Of a DNA stretch of 58,218 nt, positions 1 through 10,236 are shown piece after piece. The stretch is from Neobacillus drentensis NBRC 102427 (lineage in GTDB: Bacteria > Bacillota > Bacilli > Bacillales > Cytobacillaceae). Below the pieces are notes generated by a model, which saw only the letters and a list, made by a program, of their open reading frames with translations, did not search any database and had not been told where the DNA came from. The DNA is taken from NCBI RefSeq assembly GCF_001591445.1, contig NZ_BCUX01000031.1:1-58218 (forward strand), in the 5' to 3' direction. Positions within the stretch are counted from its first letter, which is position 1; each line of letters begins with the position of its first letter. The translations under genes were made by a program, and so were the position numbers.

Positions 1-120
1 TTTATCAAACCCAGTGCCTAACCTGCCCCCCAACCGAGATGAGCGGACCCTCCCTCCCGGACCCAGATGAGGGAAACAGCATCTTTTTATCGAGTGGCAT
101 TCATGCCACCAAAAATAGAA
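1..120. other. GC-rich gene-free segment at window edge
   Basis: No convincing ORF. The first 85 bases are clearly richer in G+C than the flanking DNA and carry a C-run. Two similar 12-mers containing AGATGAG start at 36 and 64. A short hairpin (GTGGCAT/ATGCCAC) lies at 94-109. It does not match my recollection of the 5S rRNA 3' end or any tRNA. In B. subtilis rRNA operons lie upstream of ctsR, so this may be spacer downstream of such an operon (inference). Confidence 0.35.
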
Positions 121-124
121 ATTA

Positions 125-166
125 AAAAAATGGCTCAGTATAGTTAACTGAGCCATTTTATTTTTA
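125..166 (+). terminator. Rho-independent terminator upstream of ctsR
   Basis: A perfect 13-bp stem (127-139 with 147-159, AAAATGGCTCAGT/ACTGAGCCATTTT) with a 7-base loop is followed by TATTTTT. The A-run before the stem would let it work on both strands. It probably ends whatever unit lies to the left of the window. Confidence 0.85.
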
Positions 167-321
167 ATTGCAAAACAAGTACAAAAGGCAGAACAAATCG
201 TGCTACATTTTTGATTGCATTTTCAGGTTTTGTGATAGGAAACGGAACCCGTTATTAAAATAGTTGTCTTTTTTTATGCCCAAATTAAATTAGACGCCAC
301 CATACTTTTAATTATTCCTAG

Positions 322-347
322 GTTTCACAATGACGAGATTTGGGAAA
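322..347 (+). promoter_or_regulatory. Possible sigma-B promoter of the ctsR operon
   Basis: GTTTCA (322-327) and GGGAAA (342-347) are separated by 14 bases, close to the sigma-B pattern GTTTAA-N13-15-GGGWAW. The B. subtilis clpC operon is known to have a sigma-B promoter here. The match is imperfect, so this is a candidate only. Confidence 0.4.
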
Positions 348-366
348 AATCTATAATAGTGAATCG

Positions 367-395
367 TTGCATCTACATAAAAAATTCAGTATAAT
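367..395 (+). promoter_or_regulatory. Sigma-A promoter of the ctsR-mcsA-mcsB-clpC operon
   Basis: TTGCAT (367-372) and TATAAT (390-395) have a 17-base spacer. The expected start site, near 401, falls inside the CtsR operator, so the repressor would block initiation directly. Confidence 0.8.
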
Positions 396-397
396 TT

Positions 398-414
398 AGT
401 CAAAGATAGTCAAA
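398..414 (+). promoter_or_regulatory. CtsR operator (heptanucleotide direct repeat)
   Basis: AGTCAAA-GAT-AGTCAAA is a full match to the CtsR box (A/G)GTCAAANAN(A/G)GTCAAA. It covers the predicted transcription start. This is the expected autoregulatory site: CtsR represses its own operon until heat or McsB activity releases it. Confidence 0.93.
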
Positions 415-436
415 GTCAGAGAATGGGGGTGGGAAG

Positions 437-898
437 ATGAGAAACATCTCTGATATTATTGAGAAATATCTTAAACAAGTATTGGAATTAAGTGAAAAGG
501 ATCTTGTTGAAATTAAACGGAGTGAAGTTGCTGATAAATTCCAATGTGTACCCTCTCAAATAAATTATGTGATTAATACCCGTTTTACGATTGAAAGAGG
601 ATATATAGTCGAAAGTAAACGGGGAGGCGGCGGATATATACGGATTATGAAAGTTAAATCCCATGACTTGGCCCACTTAATAGATCAATTGCTCGCACTT
701 ATTCAAGGCAGGGTTAGTCAAACAAGTGCAGAGGATGTCATATTAAGGCTCATACAAGAAGAAATTATTTCACAGCGGGAAGCGAAAATTATGCTAAGTG
801 TCATCGATCGTTCCGTTTTGTATATTGATCTTCCATACCGAGATGAATTAAGAGCAAGAATGCTAAAAGCGATGTTAACATCTTTAAAATATAAATAA
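437..898 (+). CDS. ctsR: CtsR, class III heat-shock repressor
   Basis: CtsR is a dimeric winged helix-turn-helix repressor of clp genes. The product is 153 residues, the family's usual length. The DNA-binding half contains the basic stretch KRGGGGYIRI (about residues 61-70). R62 and the glycine loop are the known DNA-contact and heat-sensing wing. The C-terminal half is the helical dimerisation domain. The start is ATG after GGGGGTGGGAAG. It is first of four genes and has its own operator at 398-414. The identification is secure. Confidence 0.97.
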   Translation: MRNISDIIEKYLKQVLELSEKDLVEIKRSEVADKFQCVPSQINYVINTRFTIERGYIVESKRGGGGYIRIMKVKSHDLAHLIDQLLALIQGRVSQTSAEDVILRLIQEEIISQREAKIMLSVIDRSVLYIDLPYRDELRARMLKAMLTSLKYK

Positions 899-925
899 AT
901 TTTTTCTGTGTAAAGAGGTGAAAGT

Positions 926-1474
926 ATGATTTGCCAAGAATGTAATCAAAGACCTGCAGCACTTCATTTTACAAAAATAATCAATGGGGAAAAGACAGAA
1001 GTGCATCTTTGTGAAAAATGTGCTCAGGAAAAGGGAGAAATGTTTATTTTTAATGGGGAATCCGGTTTTACTTTTAATAATTTATTAGCAGGATTATTAA
1101 ATATTGATCCCAACTTTCAAAAGCCTAGCCAGAGTCCCTTTCATCAGGAGGAAATTCTTCAATGCGACTCTTGCGCAATGACCTTTCCACAGTTTTTAAA
1201 AGTGGGGCGCTTTGGATGTTCCCATTGTTACGAAGCATTTAAGGAACAACTTAAACCAGTATTAAGGCGACTCCATAGTGGGAACTGGACACATAATGGG
1301 AAAATACCAAAAAGGATAGGTGGAGGAATTCATCTACGTAAACAAATTGAAGAATTGAAAAGTAATCTTAAAGATTCAATCAACAATGAAGAATTTGAAA
1401 AGGCTGCAGAGATTCGCGATGAAATACGAAAGCTGGAGAAAAATTTAGCAGCCAGCCACGAGGGAGGGGAATAA
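926..1474 (+). CDS. mcsA: McsA, zinc-binding activator of McsB kinase
   Basis: McsA activates the arginine kinase McsB and acts as a ClpC adaptor. The product has 182 residues. Paired CxxC motifs occur at the N-terminus (CQEC, CEKC) and near the middle (CDSC, CSHC), giving two zinc-binding modules. The C-terminus carries a UVR-type coiled motif (about 136-175, [17 protein letters not shown]), the same kind found in the ClpC middle domain. An AGAGGTG ribosome-binding site precedes the ATG. It is followed with one base of spacing by mcsB, so the two are probably translationally coupled. Confidence 0.96.
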   Translation: MICQECNQRPAALHFTKIINGEKTEVHLCEKCAQEKGEMFIFNGESGFTFNNLLAGLLNIDPNFQKPSQSPFHQEEILQCDSCAMTFPQFLKVGRFGCSHCYEAFKEQLKPVLRRLHSGNWTHNGKIPKRIGGGIHLRKQIEELKSNLKDSINNEEFEKAAEIRDEIRKLEKNLAASHEGGE

Positions 1475-1475
1475 C

Positions 1476-2546
1476 GTGTCGCTCGAACGGTTTCTAAATC
1501 AAGCTGTCAGTTCGTGGATGAGCGCAGCAGGACCAGATTCAGATATTGTCCTCAGCTCCCGGATACGCTTGGCTCGCAACTTTGATGAATATAAGTTTCC
1601 AACACTTTTTACCCATGAAGAAGCCAAAATGATTATTGATAATATGGAAGTCATATTAAATCAATCGCCTATACAAAAGTTTGGCCAAATGGAATTATTA
1701 AAAATTGAGGAATTACAGCCGCTTCAGAAAAGGGTACTAGTTGAAAAACATTTAATAAGCCCGCATCTGGCGGAAGATTCACGATACGGGGCAGTTCTAT
1801 TAACCGAAAACGAAGAAGTTAGTATTATGATAAATGAAGAGGATCATATCCGGATTCAGTGCTTATACCCAGGGTTGCAATTATCGGAAGCGTTGGATGC
1901 TGCAAATGAAATCGATGATTGGCTTGAAAGTAATGTTCAATATGCATTTGATGAAAAACATGGATATTTAACAAGTTGCCCGACTAACGTGGGAACCGGT
2001 CTCCGCGCTTCTGTGATGATGCACTTGCCCGGGTTAATGTTAACACAGCAAATTAATAAAATTATTCCTGCAATTAATCAATTAGGTCTTGTTGTTAGAG
2101 GAATTTATGGGGAAGGTAGCGAAGCTTTAGGTAATATATTTCAAATTTCTAATCAAATCACGCTTGGGAAATCAGAAGAGGATATTAGTCGTGATCTGAA
2201 GGGGGTTGTCAGCCAGCTAATTTCACAAGAAAGGTCGGCACGTGAAGCATTACGCAAAACTTCAAACATACAATTAGAAGATAGGGTTTTCCGATCATTA
2301 GGAGTGTTATCTAATAGCCGAATTATTGAATCAAAAGAAGCAGCAAGGTGTTTATCCGATGTTCGGCTTGGAATAGATATGGGTTATATTGATAAAATGC
2401 CTAAGACAATCTTAAATGAATTAATGATATTGACCCAGCCGGGTTTCTTACAGCAATACGCTGGGGGTTCATTAAGGCCATATGAGAGAGACATCAGACG
2501 GGCAGCTTTAATTAGGGATCGAATAAAAATGGAGCAAGAAAAATAG
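1476..2546 (+). CDS. mcsB: McsB, protein arginine kinase
   Basis: McsB phosphorylates protein arginines, marking proteins for ClpCP degradation and inactivating CtsR. It belongs to the phosphagen kinase family: the nucleotide-binding SSRIRLARN motif is at about residues 27-35, and the conserved cysteine of the active-site loop (SCPTNVGTG) is C168. An acidic active-site segment lies at about 119-123 (INEED). The product has 356 residues, the normal length, and appears intact. The start is GTG one base after the mcsA stop, with AGGGAGGGG as ribosome-binding site. Confidence 0.97.
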   Translation: MSLERFLNQAVSSWMSAAGPDSDIVLSSRIRLARNFDEYKFPTLFTHEEAKMIIDNMEVILNQSPIQKFGQMELLKIEELQPLQKRVLVEKHLISPHLAEDSRYGAVLLTENEEVSIMINEEDHIRIQCLYPGLQLSEALDAANEIDDWLESNVQYAFDEKHGYLTSCPTNVGTGLRASVMMHLPGLMLTQQINKIIPAINQLGLVVRGIYGEGSEALGNIFQISNQITLGKSEEDISRDLKGVVSQLISQERSAREALRKTSNIQLEDRVFRSLGVLSNSRIIESKEAARCLSDVRLGIDMGYIDKMPKTILNELMILTQPGFLQQYAGGSLRPYERDIRRAALIRDRIKMEQEK

Positions 2547-2563
2547 GTGGGGAGGAAGAGAAT

Positions 2564-5005
2564 ATGATGTTCGGCCGTTTTACTGAAAGAGCGCAGAAGG
2601 TTCTAGCTTTAGCACAAGAGGAAGCCATTCGTCTTGGGCATAACAATATTGGAACAGAGCACATTTTATTAGGTTTAACTCGAGAAGGCGAAGGGATAGC
2701 AGCAAAGGCCCTTTATGGACTGGGTTTAGGATCAGAAAAAATCCAAAAAGAAGTAGAAAATTTAATTGGCAAAGGACAGGAAGCTTCTCAAACTATTCAC
2801 TACACTCCTAGAGCTAAAAAGGTCATTGAATTATCAATGGATGAGGCACGAAAATTAGGACATTCCTATGTTGGCACCGAGCATATTCTCCTTGGTTTAA
2901 TCCGTGAAGGAGAAGGGGTTGCAGCCCGAGTACTAAATAATCTGGGTGTTAGTTTGAATAAGGCAAGACAGCAGGTGCTTCAACTATTGGGAAGTAATGA
3001 GTCTGGCGGGCATCAAGGCGGAGCATCAGCTAGTGCCAACACGCCGACACTCGATAGCCTTGCCCGTGATTTAACTTCGATTGCCCGTGAAGGAAGCCTT
3101 GATCCTGTGATAGGACGTGGAAAGGAAATTCAACGCGTAATTGAAGTGTTAAGCCGTCGGACAAAGAATAACCCGGTCTTAATTGGAGAGCCGGGAGTTG
3201 GTAAAACAGCAATTGCTGAAGGACTCGCTCAGCAAATTGTCAATAATGAGGTTCCAGAAATTCTTCGTGATAAACGGGTAATGACCCTTGATATGGGTAC
3301 AGTCGTAGCAGGAACAAAATATCGCGGTGAATTTGAAGATCGTCTAAAAAAAGTTATGGATGAAATTCGCCAAGCTGGGAATATTATTCTTTTCATTGAT
3401 GAGCTCCACACATTAATTGGTGCCGGCGGTGCAGAAGGGGCTATAGATGCTTCCAATATCTTAAAGCCATCGCTTGCTCGTGGTGAGCTTCAATGTATCG
3501 GTGCAACTACTCTCGATGAATATCGCAAATATATTGAAAAAGATGCTGCACTAGAAAGACGTTTCCAGCCGATTCGTGTTGATGAACCAACGGCTGAAGA
3601 ATCGATTCAGATTTTAGAGGGTTTGCGTGATCGCTATGAGGCCCATCACCGTGTCTCGATTACAGATGAAGCTATTCAAGCAGCTGTAAAATTATCAGAC
3701 CGCTATATTTCTGATCGTTTCTTGCCGGATAAAGCGATCGATCTAATAGATGAAGCAGGGTCCAAGGTTCGCCTTCGTTCCTTTACCACTCCACCTAATT
3801 TAAAAGAATTAGAAGTGAAGCTTGAGGAAGTTCGAAAAGAAAAAGATTCTGCCGTGCAGAGTCAAGAATTTGAAAAGGCCGCTTCCTTAAGGGATACGGA
3901 ACAGCGTTTGCGTGAACAACTTGAGGAGACAAAGAAGAACTGGAAAGAAAAGCAGGGAAAAGAAAATAATGAAGTTACCGTTGAAGATATTGCCAGCGTT
4001 GTATCAAGCTGGACCGGAGTACCTGTTTCTAAGCTCGCTCAAACAGAGATGACGAAGCTCCTTAACCTAGAAGAAGTTCTCCATTCTCGTGTCATTGGTC
4101 AAGAGGAGGCTGTTAAGGCGGTTTCTAAGGCTGTCCGCCGTGCAAGAGCAGGATTAAAGGATCCAAAACGTCCAATTGGTTCCTTCGTTTTCTTAGGACC
4201 AACTGGTGTAGGTAAAACGGAATTAGCTCGTGCTCTTGCTGAGGCTATGTTTGGTGATGAGGATGCGATGATTCGAATTGATATGTCCGAGTATATGGAG
4301 AAGCATTCTACATCTCGTCTGGTTGGTTCACCGCCAGGATATGTCGGCTATGAAGAAGGCGGCCAATTAACAGAAAAGGTTCGCAGAAAGCCATACTCTG
4401 TTGTATTGCTAGATGAAATTGAAAAGGCACATCCGGATGTATTTAATATTCTGCTTCAAGTTCTTGAAGATGGTCGTTTGACAGATTCAAAAGGAAGAAC
4501 CGTAGATTTCCGTAATACGGTCTTGATTATGACATCCAATGTTGGTGCTGAAGCGCTCAAACGGAACAAGTATGTCGGCTTTAATATTCAAGATGGCGAA
4601 CAGGATTATAAAGATATGAAGGGTAAAGTAATGGGAGAATTAAAGAAAGCCTTCCGTCCTGAATTCCTGAACCGTATTGATGAAATTATTGTTTTCCATG
4701 CGTTAGAGAGAAAGCATCTTGAAGAAATTGTCACCTTGTTATCAGAGCAATTAATCAAACGCTTAAAGGAGCAGCATATTTCCTTAGAATTAACGGCTGC
4801 GGCAAAGGCGAAAATTTCTGTAGAAGGCTATGACCCAGAGTATGGTGCACGACCATTACGCCGTGCGATTCAAAAGCATATTGAAGACCGGCTTTCTGAG
4901 GAACTATTAAAAGGAACATTATTAACAGGTCAGCATGCAGTAATCGATGTAGACAATGGTGAATTCACTGTTAAAACTGCTGAGAATACAAGTTTGGTCA
5001 AATAG
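2564..5005 (+). CDS. clpC: ClpC, AAA+ unfoldase of the ClpCP protease
   Basis: ClpC unfolds substrates delivered by adaptors (McsB, MecA) and feeds them to ClpP. The product has 813 residues. Order: two Clp N-repeats (about 1-150), first AAA+ module with Walker A GEPGVGKT (about 207-214), a UVR-containing middle domain (about 410-470), second AAA+ module with GPTGVGKT (about 545-552), and a C-terminal D2-small domain. Sequence is very close to B. subtilis ClpC throughout. Two tandem ATGs start the gene; the first follows GGAGGAAGAG. A strong terminator at 5038-5080 closes the operon. Confidence 0.98.
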   Translation: MMFGRFTERAQKVLALAQEEAIRLGHNNIGTEHILLGLTREGEGIAAKALYGLGLGSEKIQKEVENLIGKGQEASQTIHYTPRAKKVIELSMDEARKLGHSYVGTEHILLGLIREGEGVAARVLNNLGVSLNKARQQVLQLLGSNESGGHQGGASASANTPTLDSLARDLTSIAREGSLDPVIGRGKEIQRVIEVLSRRTKNNPVLIGEPGVGKTAIAEGLAQQIVNNEVPEILRDKRVMTLDMGTVVAGTKYRGEFEDRLKKVMDEIRQAGNIILFIDELHTLIGAGGAEGAIDASNILKPSLARGELQCIGATTLDEYRKYIEKDAALERRFQPIRVDEPTAEESIQILEGLRDRYEAHHRVSITDEAIQAAVKLSDRYISDRFLPDKAIDLIDEAGSKVRLRSFTTPPNLKELEVKLEEVRKEKDSAVQSQEFEKAASLRDTEQRLREQLEETKKNWKEKQGKENNEVTVEDIASVVSSWTGVPVSKLAQTEMTKLLNLEEVLHSRVIGQEEAVKAVSKAVRRARAGLKDPKRPIGSFVFLGPTGVGKTELARALAEAMFGDEDAMIRIDMSEYMEKHSTSRLVGSPPGYVGYEEGGQLTEKVRRKPYSVVLLDEIEKAHPDVFNILLQVLEDGRLTDSKGRTVDFRNTVLIMTSNVGAEALKRNKYVGFNIQDGEQDYKDMKGKVMGELKKAFRPEFLNRIDEIIVFHALERKHLEEIVTLLSEQLIKRLKEQHISLELTAAAKAKISVEGYDPEYGARPLRRAIQKHIEDRLSEELLKGTLLTGQHAVIDVDNGEFTVKTAENTSLVK

Positions 5006-5037
5006 AATGGTATTCAATTAGGCTGCTATACCCATGC

Positions 5038-5080
5038 AGAGGTACACGTAAATAAAGAAAAATCGTGTACCTCTTTTTTT
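5038..5080 (+). terminator. Terminator of the clpC operon
   Basis: An 11-bp stem (AGAGGTACACG at 5038-5048 with CGTGTACCTCT at 5064-5074) is followed by an unbroken T-run. Its position 33 bases after the clpC stop fits the operon end. Confidence 0.9.
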
Positions 5081-5138
5081 CGGTTTTTTAATATGGAAAA
5101 ATCACATCGGTGTGGTACCCTTTAAATAGTTAACAAAA

Positions 5139-5192
5139 TCTGGCTCCTGCGCCAAGCGTAAATTACGCTATCCGGCGCTTGCGCTTTTCTTA
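5139..5192 (+). repeat. Dispersed stem-loop repeat, short copy
   Basis: Starts with TCTGGCTCCTGCGCC and ends with GGCGCTTGCGCTTTTCTT. The termini pair (GCGCC 5149-5153 with GGCGC 5174-5178) around an inner hairpin AGCGT/ACGCT. The T-rich end resembles a terminator. Related copies are at 12049-12195, 33672-33707 (partial) and 48269-48368. The radA promoter must lie in or near this element, but I see no clear one. Confidence 0.6.
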
Positions 5193-5216
5193 GTTTCACG
5201 AGAGGATCGAAGAAGA

Positions 5217-6599
5217 ATGGCAAAACGGAAAACAAAGTTTATGTGTCAAGAGTGCGGGTATGAGTCAGCTAAATGGATGGGTAAATGTCCCGGCTGTGGT
5301 GAATGGAATAAGATGGTTGAGGAAGTAGAAGTAACAGGTGCGACTAGGAGAGGTGCCTTTGCTCATTCCCAAAGCGGGTCAGGACTATTAGCTAAACCTA
5401 TGCCGATTAACTCCATAGAGATGGAAAATGAACCAAGGATTTTAACGGACTTAAATGAATTAAACCGGGTGCTTGGCGGGGGCGTGGTCAAGGGTTCCTT
5501 AGTGCTGATTGGCGGAGACCCCGGAATCGGTAAGTCAACACTCCTCTTACAAGTATCTTCCCAACTCGCCAATAAAGGCAATCAGGTTTTATACATATCC
5601 GGAGAGGAATCATTGCGGCAAACTAAGCTTCGTGCGGAACGATTAGGTATATCCTCTGAAAATCTCCTCGTTTACTCTGAAACGAATCTTGAGGAAATCA
5701 ACCGAACCATCGAAAATTCGAATCCAAGTTTTGTGATCATTGATTCAATTCAGACGGTATTTCATCCAGATGTAACCAGTGCACCGGGAAGTGTCTCACA
5801 AGTTCGTGAATGTACATCGGAATTAATGAGAATCGGGAAGACCAAAGGGATTGCCATATTTATTGTCGGGCATGTAACCAAAGAAGGATCGATTGCAGGT
5901 CCTCGGTTGCTTGAGCATATGGTGGATACCGTTCTCTATTTTGAAGGGGAAAGACACCATACCTACCGAATTCTAAGGGCAGTCAAAAACCGTTTCGGTT
6001 CAACCAATGAAATGGGAATTTTTGAAATGAAAGAATTAGGTCTTGAAGAAGTGGCCAATCCTTCAGAGATATTCTTGGAAGAGCGTTCACGTGGTGCCTC
6101 AGGCTCTACGGTGGTGGCATCAATGGAAGGGACAAGGCCGGTCCTTGTTGAAATTCAAGCGTTGATATCCCCGACTAGTTTTGGGAATCCAAGAAGAATG
6201 GCAACTGGAATCGATCATAACCGCGTGCCTCTATTGATGGCCGTATTGGAAAAACGAGTCGGAATGCTCCTTCAGAATCAGGATGCCTACTTGAAAGTTG
6301 CAGGTGGCGTAAAATTAGATGAACCGGCGATTGATTTAGCCATAACTGTGAGTATTGCTTCCAGTTATAAAGATAAACCAACAAGGCCAACCGATTGTAT
6401 TATTGGTGAAGTAGGGTTAACCGGCGAAGTAAGAAGGGTATCAAGGATTGAGCAGCGCGTCCAGGAAGCGGCCAAGCTGGGATTTGAACGGGTCATCTTG
6501 CCGGCAAATAATCTTGGCGGCTGGAAGGGGCCAAAGGGGATTGAACTCATTGGGGTTTCGAACGTAAGTGAAGCATTAAAAGCAGCGTTGGGAGGGTAG
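5217..6599 (+). CDS. radA: RadA, DNA repair and recombination ATPase
   Basis: RadA processes recombination intermediates and is related to RecA and Lon. The product has 460 residues. Order: N-terminal C4 zinc finger (CQEC, CPGC within the first 30 residues), Walker [10 protein letters not shown] (about 100-108), the RadA-specific KNRFG motif (about 258-262), and a C-terminal Lon-protease-like domain. ATG follows GAGAGGATCGAAGA. It is separated by three bases from disA. RadA is known to regulate DisA in B. subtilis, and the pairing is conserved. Confidence 0.97.
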   Translation: MAKRKTKFMCQECGYESAKWMGKCPGCGEWNKMVEEVEVTGATRRGAFAHSQSGSGLLAKPMPINSIEMENEPRILTDLNELNRVLGGGVVKGSLVLIGGDPGIGKSTLLLQVSSQLANKGNQVLYISGEESLRQTKLRAERLGISSENLLVYSETNLEEINRTIENSNPSFVIIDSIQTVFHPDVTSAPGSVSQVRECTSELMRIGKTKGIAIFIVGHVTKEGSIAGPRLLEHMVDTVLYFEGERHHTYRILRAVKNRFGSTNEMGIFEMKELGLEEVANPSEIFLEERSRGASGSTVVASMEGTRPVLVEIQALISPTSFGNPRRMATGIDHNRVPLLMAVLEKRVGMLLQNQDAYLKVAGGVKLDEPAIDLAITVSIASSYKDKPTRPTDCIIGEVGLTGEVRRVSRIEQRVQEAAKLGFERVILPANNLGGWKGPKGIELIGVSNVSEALKAALGG

Positions 6600-6602
6600 C
6601 AG

Positions 6603-7676
6603 ATGGAGAATAAAAAGCTAGGTGAACATACCGTAAGTGAAATATTACAGTTCCTTGCACCTGGTACACCCATCCGTGAAGGAATCGACAATGTTCTCCG
6701 TGCGAACACGGGAGGCCTTATTGTCATTGGATTTAACGAAAAAGTGAAAAACATCGTTGACGGCGGCTTTGAAATTAATTGTCCATTTTCGCCTAGCTTT
6801 TTATATGAATTAGCAAAAATGGACGGTGCCATTATCCTCAACGAATTAGGAAATAAAATTCTCTTCGCCAATGCCCAGTTGGCTCCTGACTCCGATATTC
6901 CTTCGACAGAAACTGGGATGAGGCATCGCACAGCAGAAAGAACAGCAAAACAGACCAAAGCTTTAACAATTGCCATTTCGCAACGGAGAAACGTCATTAC
7001 CCTATACCAAGGGAATTTTCGCTATGCATTAAAAGACATTGCCGTTATTTTAACAAAAGCGAATCAAGCGATACAGACCCTTGAAAAGTATAAGACAGTA
7101 TTGGAACAAAGTATTACTAATTTGAGTATTCTCGAGTTTGAGGAGTCGGTTACCTATAACGATTTTTTACTTGTCCTCCATCGGTTTGAAATGGTCTTAA
7201 AGATCAAGAACGAACTGCTAGCCTATTTACATGAGTTAGGAACAGAAGGCCGCCTCATTCGGCTGCAATTGAATGAAATACTAACTAATTTAGAAGACGA
7301 GACGATGCTCATTATCAAAGATTATGCCTTTGACAGAGACATCAAGGCAAGAGACATGCTCGGAAAAATGCAGTCCATCGCTACGAGCGGTACGATTGAA
7401 GATATGGTTCTTTTGAAATTAATGGGATATCTAGGCTATGTGCATCTGGATGAGAATAAAAGTCCGCGCGGCTACCGAATTCTTCATAAAATACCAAGAC
7501 TTCCTTCCATCATTATCGAAAATCTAATCAGCAGTTTTGGTGAGCTTTCCAAAATTATTTCCGCATCAGTTGAAGAATTAGATGAAGTAGAAGGAATCGG
7601 GGAAGTTCGGGCTAAAAAGATCAAAGAAGGCTTTAAATTGATTAAAGAACGGTTATACACAGACCGTCACCTTTAG
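6603..7676 (+). CDS. disA: DisA, c-di-AMP synthase and DNA-integrity scanner
   Basis: DisA makes cyclic di-AMP from two ATP while scanning DNA, and delays sporulation when it meets damage. The product has 357 residues. The N-terminal DAC domain shows the catalytic DGA (74-76) and RHR (107-109) motifs. A helical linker follows, and the C-terminus has a helix-hairpin-helix DNA-binding domain (about 305-345, [15 protein letters not shown]). Both catalytic motifs are intact. It is the second gene of the radA-disA pair. Confidence 0.97.
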   Translation: MENKKLGEHTVSEILQFLAPGTPIREGIDNVLRANTGGLIVIGFNEKVKNIVDGGFEINCPFSPSFLYELAKMDGAIILNELGNKILFANAQLAPDSDIPSTETGMRHRTAERTAKQTKALTIAISQRRNVITLYQGNFRYALKDIAVILTKANQAIQTLEKYKTVLEQSITNLSILEFEESVTYNDFLLVLHRFEMVLKIKNELLAYLHELGTEGRLIRLQLNEILTNLEDETMLIIKDYAFDRDIKARDMLGKMQSIATSGTIEDMVLLKLMGYLGYVHLDENKSPRGYRILHKIPRLPSIIIENLISSFGELSKIISASVEELDEVEGIGEVRAKKIKEGFKLIKERLYTDRHL

Positions 7677-7721
7677 TGGTAATAAACTTCGGGTTAACGA
7701 AAGTAAAAAAAATCCAATCGT

Positions 7722-7750
7722 TTGACACGAAATTTTTCCAATGTTACCCT
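7722..7750 (+). promoter_or_regulatory. Sigma-A-like promoter upstream of yacL
   Basis: TTGACA (7722-7727), a 17-base spacer and TACCCT (7745-7750) preceded by TG at 7742-7743. The -35 is perfect; the -10 is weak but has an extended TGn. The transcript would have a leader of about 125 bases. Confidence 0.55.
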
Positions 7751-7884
7751 AGGGAAGATATCCTAAACCTATTTATTCTAACTAACAAGATAATTTTTTA
7801 TACGATTTTGTAACTGAAAAATAATCTGGAAATTAAGGTTTCATTTCCATGAAAATGTTTATAATGAGTAGAGGAGGTGAAGGA

Positions 7885-8973
7885 ATGTTAAAACGTATTG
7901 TGCAGGCTTGCTTCCTCATTATGGGTGGTACGCTTGGTATTTTATTATTACCGGAATTGTTCAATTTACTTCATATCAATGACATTCCCCTGATTAGCAA
8001 CTCGTATATCACTGCTGTTTTAGGTGCTATTATTTTTTATCTTATTACCTTTTGGGCAGTAGATTATGTCTTTAATTTTATTAAGTGGGCTGAGGATTCT
8101 TTAGTAAAGGTTCCTGTGACAGATGTTCTTTTTGGTAGTGTGGGCTTAATATTCGGTCTGTTGGTAGCCTTTTTAATCGGCTTTGCCCTTAATGCCGTTC
8201 AGGTCCCAATATTAAATGCCGTTGCTCCAATCTTGCTTACCATCTTGTTTGGTTATATGGGTTTTCAGGTTGGATTCAAGAAAAGGGATGAGCTCTTAGG
8301 CCTTTTTGGGAACCGCAGTAATAAGAAAAAGGGCACTGATGAAGAAAATGATAAGGAAGTTAATCATCCTTTGAAAATATTAGATACAAGTGTCATCATT
8401 GATGGTCGTGTAGCCGATATTTGTCAGACAGGATTTTTAGAAGGTACCATTGTCATTCCTCAATTCGTTCTTGAAGAATTACAGCATATTGCCGACTCTT
8501 CCGATGTGTTGAAACGAAACCGCGGCCGCAGAGGTTTGGATATCTTAAATCGAATTCAAAAGGAACTCGCCATTAAGGTGGAAATTTATGAGGGAGATTT
8601 TGAGGAAATTAGTGAGGTGGACTCAAAGCTCGTTAAATTAGCAAAAATTACAAACGGCATCTTAGTTACGAATGACTTTAACCTGAATAAAGTTTGTGAA
8701 TTACAAAATGTTTCGGTGTTAAACATCAATGATTTAGCCAATGCGGTCAAACCTGTTGTCTTACCAGGTGAGGAATTAACGGTTCAAGTCATTAAAGATG
8801 GAAAAGAATATCATCAGGGCGTTGCCTATTTAGATGACGGTACGATGATTGTTGTCGAGGAAGGAAGAGAATATATCGGTAAAAGAATCGAGGTTCTTGT
8901 CACGAGTGTTCTTCAGACATCCGCGGGACGCATGATTTTTGCTAAACCCAAATTATTAGAAAAGGCACTATAG
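7885..8973 (+). CDS. yacL: Membrane-anchored PIN/TRAM domain protein (YacL)
   Basis: The product has 362 residues. The first 125 hold about four hydrophobic membrane segments. A PIN nuclease-like domain starts at [12 protein letters not shown] (about 164-175) with further acidic residues at EELQHIA and TNDFN. The C-terminal 65 residues (from LPGEEL) form a TRAM domain, usually an RNA-binding fold. The exact role is not established; a membrane-bound RNase is the usual proposal. ATG 7885 is chosen over 7849 because GAGGAGGTGAAG precedes it and because B. subtilis YacL also begins MLKRIVQA. Confidence 0.9.
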   Translation: MLKRIVQACFLIMGGTLGILLLPELFNLLHINDIPLISNSYITAVLGAIIFYLITFWAVDYVFNFIKWAEDSLVKVPVTDVLFGSVGLIFGLLVAFLIGFALNAVQVPILNAVAPILLTILFGYMGFQVGFKKRDELLGLFGNRSNKKKGTDEENDKEVNHPLKILDTSVIIDGRVADICQTGFLEGTIVIPQFVLEELQHIADSSDVLKRNRGRRGLDILNRIQKELAIKVEIYEGDFEEISEVDSKLVKLAKITNGILVTNDFNLNKVCELQNVSVLNINDLANAVKPVVLPGEELTVQVIKDGKEYHQGVAYLDDGTMIVVEEGREYIGKRIEVLVTSVLQTSAGRMIFAKPKLLEKAL

Positions 8974-8999
8974 ATACTAGATAGAGTGGGGTAAATTCT

Positions 9000-9683
9000 A
9001 TGACTTACCAAGTCATTCTCCCGGCAGCCGGCCAGGGAAAAAGGATGGGTGCAGGGAAAAACAAGCTTTTGCTGGAGCTAAACGGGATTCCTGTCCTCAT
9101 TCATACACTTCAGGTATTTGAACAAGATGAGGCATGCAGTGGAATGATTCTTGCCATTCACCCCCAGGATGAACCGGAATTTAAAGTGTTATTAGCCAGA
9201 TACAATGTAACGAAGGTAATTACCTTCGTACCGGGCGGCAAAGAACGTCAGGATAGTATTTATAATGCACTTAAATTAGTGAAAACCAACGGAATTATTC
9301 TTGTCCATGATGCGGCACGTCCTTTTATCTTAAAAGAACACATCCACCGTTTAGCAGACATAGCCGAAGAAACAGGTGCAGCCATTTTGGGAGTACCGGC
9401 AAAAGACACCATCAAAAAGGTAGATGACGGTGTAGTCGTTGAAACTGTCGAACGTTCAAGCTTGTGGGCTGTTCAAACCCCACAAGCTTTTCGCATTTTA
9501 CTTCTTAAGGAAGCGTACGAACAGGCAGAAAAGGATTACTTCCTAGGAACAGATGATGCTAGTCTGGTTGAGCGGCTTAATTATCCGGTTGCCATGGTAG
9601 AAGGCGATTACGATAATATAAAATTAACAACACCAGAAGATTTATTCTTTGCTGAAGCTATTTTAAAAAAGAGGGGTTTTTAA
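9000..9683 (+). CDS. ispD: IspD, 2-C-methyl-D-erythritol 4-phosphate cytidylyltransferase
   Basis: Joins CTP and MEP to form CDP-methylerythritol in the non-mevalonate isoprenoid pathway. The product has 227 residues. The nucleotidyl-transferase loop [15 protein letters not shown] (about 8-22) and the HDAARPF motif (about 102-108) are present. The stop codon overlaps the ATGATG of ispF, so the two pathway genes are coupled. Confidence 0.97.
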   Translation: MTYQVILPAAGQGKRMGAGKNKLLLELNGIPVLIHTLQVFEQDEACSGMILAIHPQDEPEFKVLLARYNVTKVITFVPGGKERQDSIYNALKLVKTNGIILVHDAARPFILKEHIHRLADIAEETGAAILGVPAKDTIKKVDDGVVVETVERSSLWAVQTPQAFRILLLKEAYEQAEKDYFLGTDDASLVERLNYPVAMVEGDYDNIKLTTPEDLFFAEAILKKRGF

Positions 9684-9685
9684 TG

Positions 9686-10168
9686 ATGTTTCGAATTGGT
9701 CAGGGCTTTGATGTCCATCAATTAACAGAAGGGCGCCCGTTAATTATAGGTGGAATCACCATACCTTATGAAAAGGGCTTGCTCGGTCATTCGGATGCCG
9801 ATGTTTTATTACATACTGTTTCCGATGCATGCCTTGGTGCGATTGGAGAAGGCGATATTGGAAAACACTTTCCGGATACCGATCCAAATTTTAAAGATGC
9901 TGACTCGGCTAAGCTGATGGAGCATGTTTGGCAATTAGTAAAAAACAAAGGCTACGAACTTGTTAATGCTGATTGTACGATTATTGCCCAAAAACCGAAA
10001 ATGGCACCTTATATTGAGCAAATGCGCGTAAGGATTGCGGAATTACTTGAGGCAGCACCTGATCAAATCAATGTAAAGGCGACCACAACAGAGAAGCTGG
10101 GCTTTACCGGCAGAGGAGAAGGTATTGCTTCCCAGGTGGTTGTTTTGTTAAAAAAGGTTAACAATTAA
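9686..10168 (+). CDS. ispF: IspF, 2-C-methyl-D-erythritol 2,4-cyclodiphosphate synthase
   Basis: Cyclises CDP-ME 2-phosphate, two steps after IspD. Metal ligands D9 and H11 (GFDVH) and the [10 protein letters not shown] motif are visible, as is the C-terminal [11 protein letters not shown] loop. Either of two adjacent ATGs (9683, 9686) could start it. 9686 gives the usual [11 protein letters not shown] start and better spacing from GAGGGG. Product 160 residues. Confidence 0.95.
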   Translation: MFRIGQGFDVHQLTEGRPLIIGGITIPYEKGLLGHSDADVLLHTVSDACLGAIGEGDIGKHFPDTDPNFKDADSAKLMEHVWQLVKNKGYELVNADCTIIAQKPKMAPYIEQMRVRIAELLEAAPDQINVKATTTEKLGFTGRGEGIASQVVVLLKKVNN

Positions 10169-10178
10169 CCTTTTACAG
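10152..10178 (+). terminator. Short hairpin at the ispF end, possible terminator
   Basis: AAAAGGTTAA-CAA-TTAACCTTTT is a perfect 10-bp stem that includes the ispF stop codon. The T-run has only four bases, so termination would be weak. The -35 of the gltX promoter overlaps its 3' arm. Confidence 0.45.
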
Positions 10179-10199
10179 TCAAATATACAGTGATACAAT
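10172..10199 (+). promoter_or_regulatory. Promoter of gltX
   Basis: TTTACA (10172-10177), a 16-base spacer and TACAAT (10194-10199) preceded by TGA, making an extended -10. It lies 38 bases before the gltX start. Confidence 0.65.
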
Positions 10200-10236
10200 A
10201 GACCAGAAATCAAAAGGTAAAAATGGAGGCATTCAG

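Noticed and set aside
1..120. 3' end of a 5S rRNA or tRNA
   Set aside because: No match to the 5S 3' end as I know it, and no cloverleaf can be drawn. The known two-hairpin Bacillaceae RNA near rRNA operons was also considered but its loop motif was not found.
6365..6997. A 210-codon antisense frame opposite radA and disA
   Set aside because: It lies over two well-identified genes, its product resembles no family I know, and its residue pattern follows the codon bias of the plus-strand genes.
7859..7864. TATAAT just before yacL as a promoter -10
   Set aside because: A start site there would leave the ribosome-binding site almost at the 5' end, and no -35 is found at a suitable distance.
7849..7884. 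Upstream start for the YacL-like protein
   Set aside because: No ribosome-binding site precedes 7849. The GAGGAGGTG site serves ATG 7885, which gives the family's usual N-terminus.
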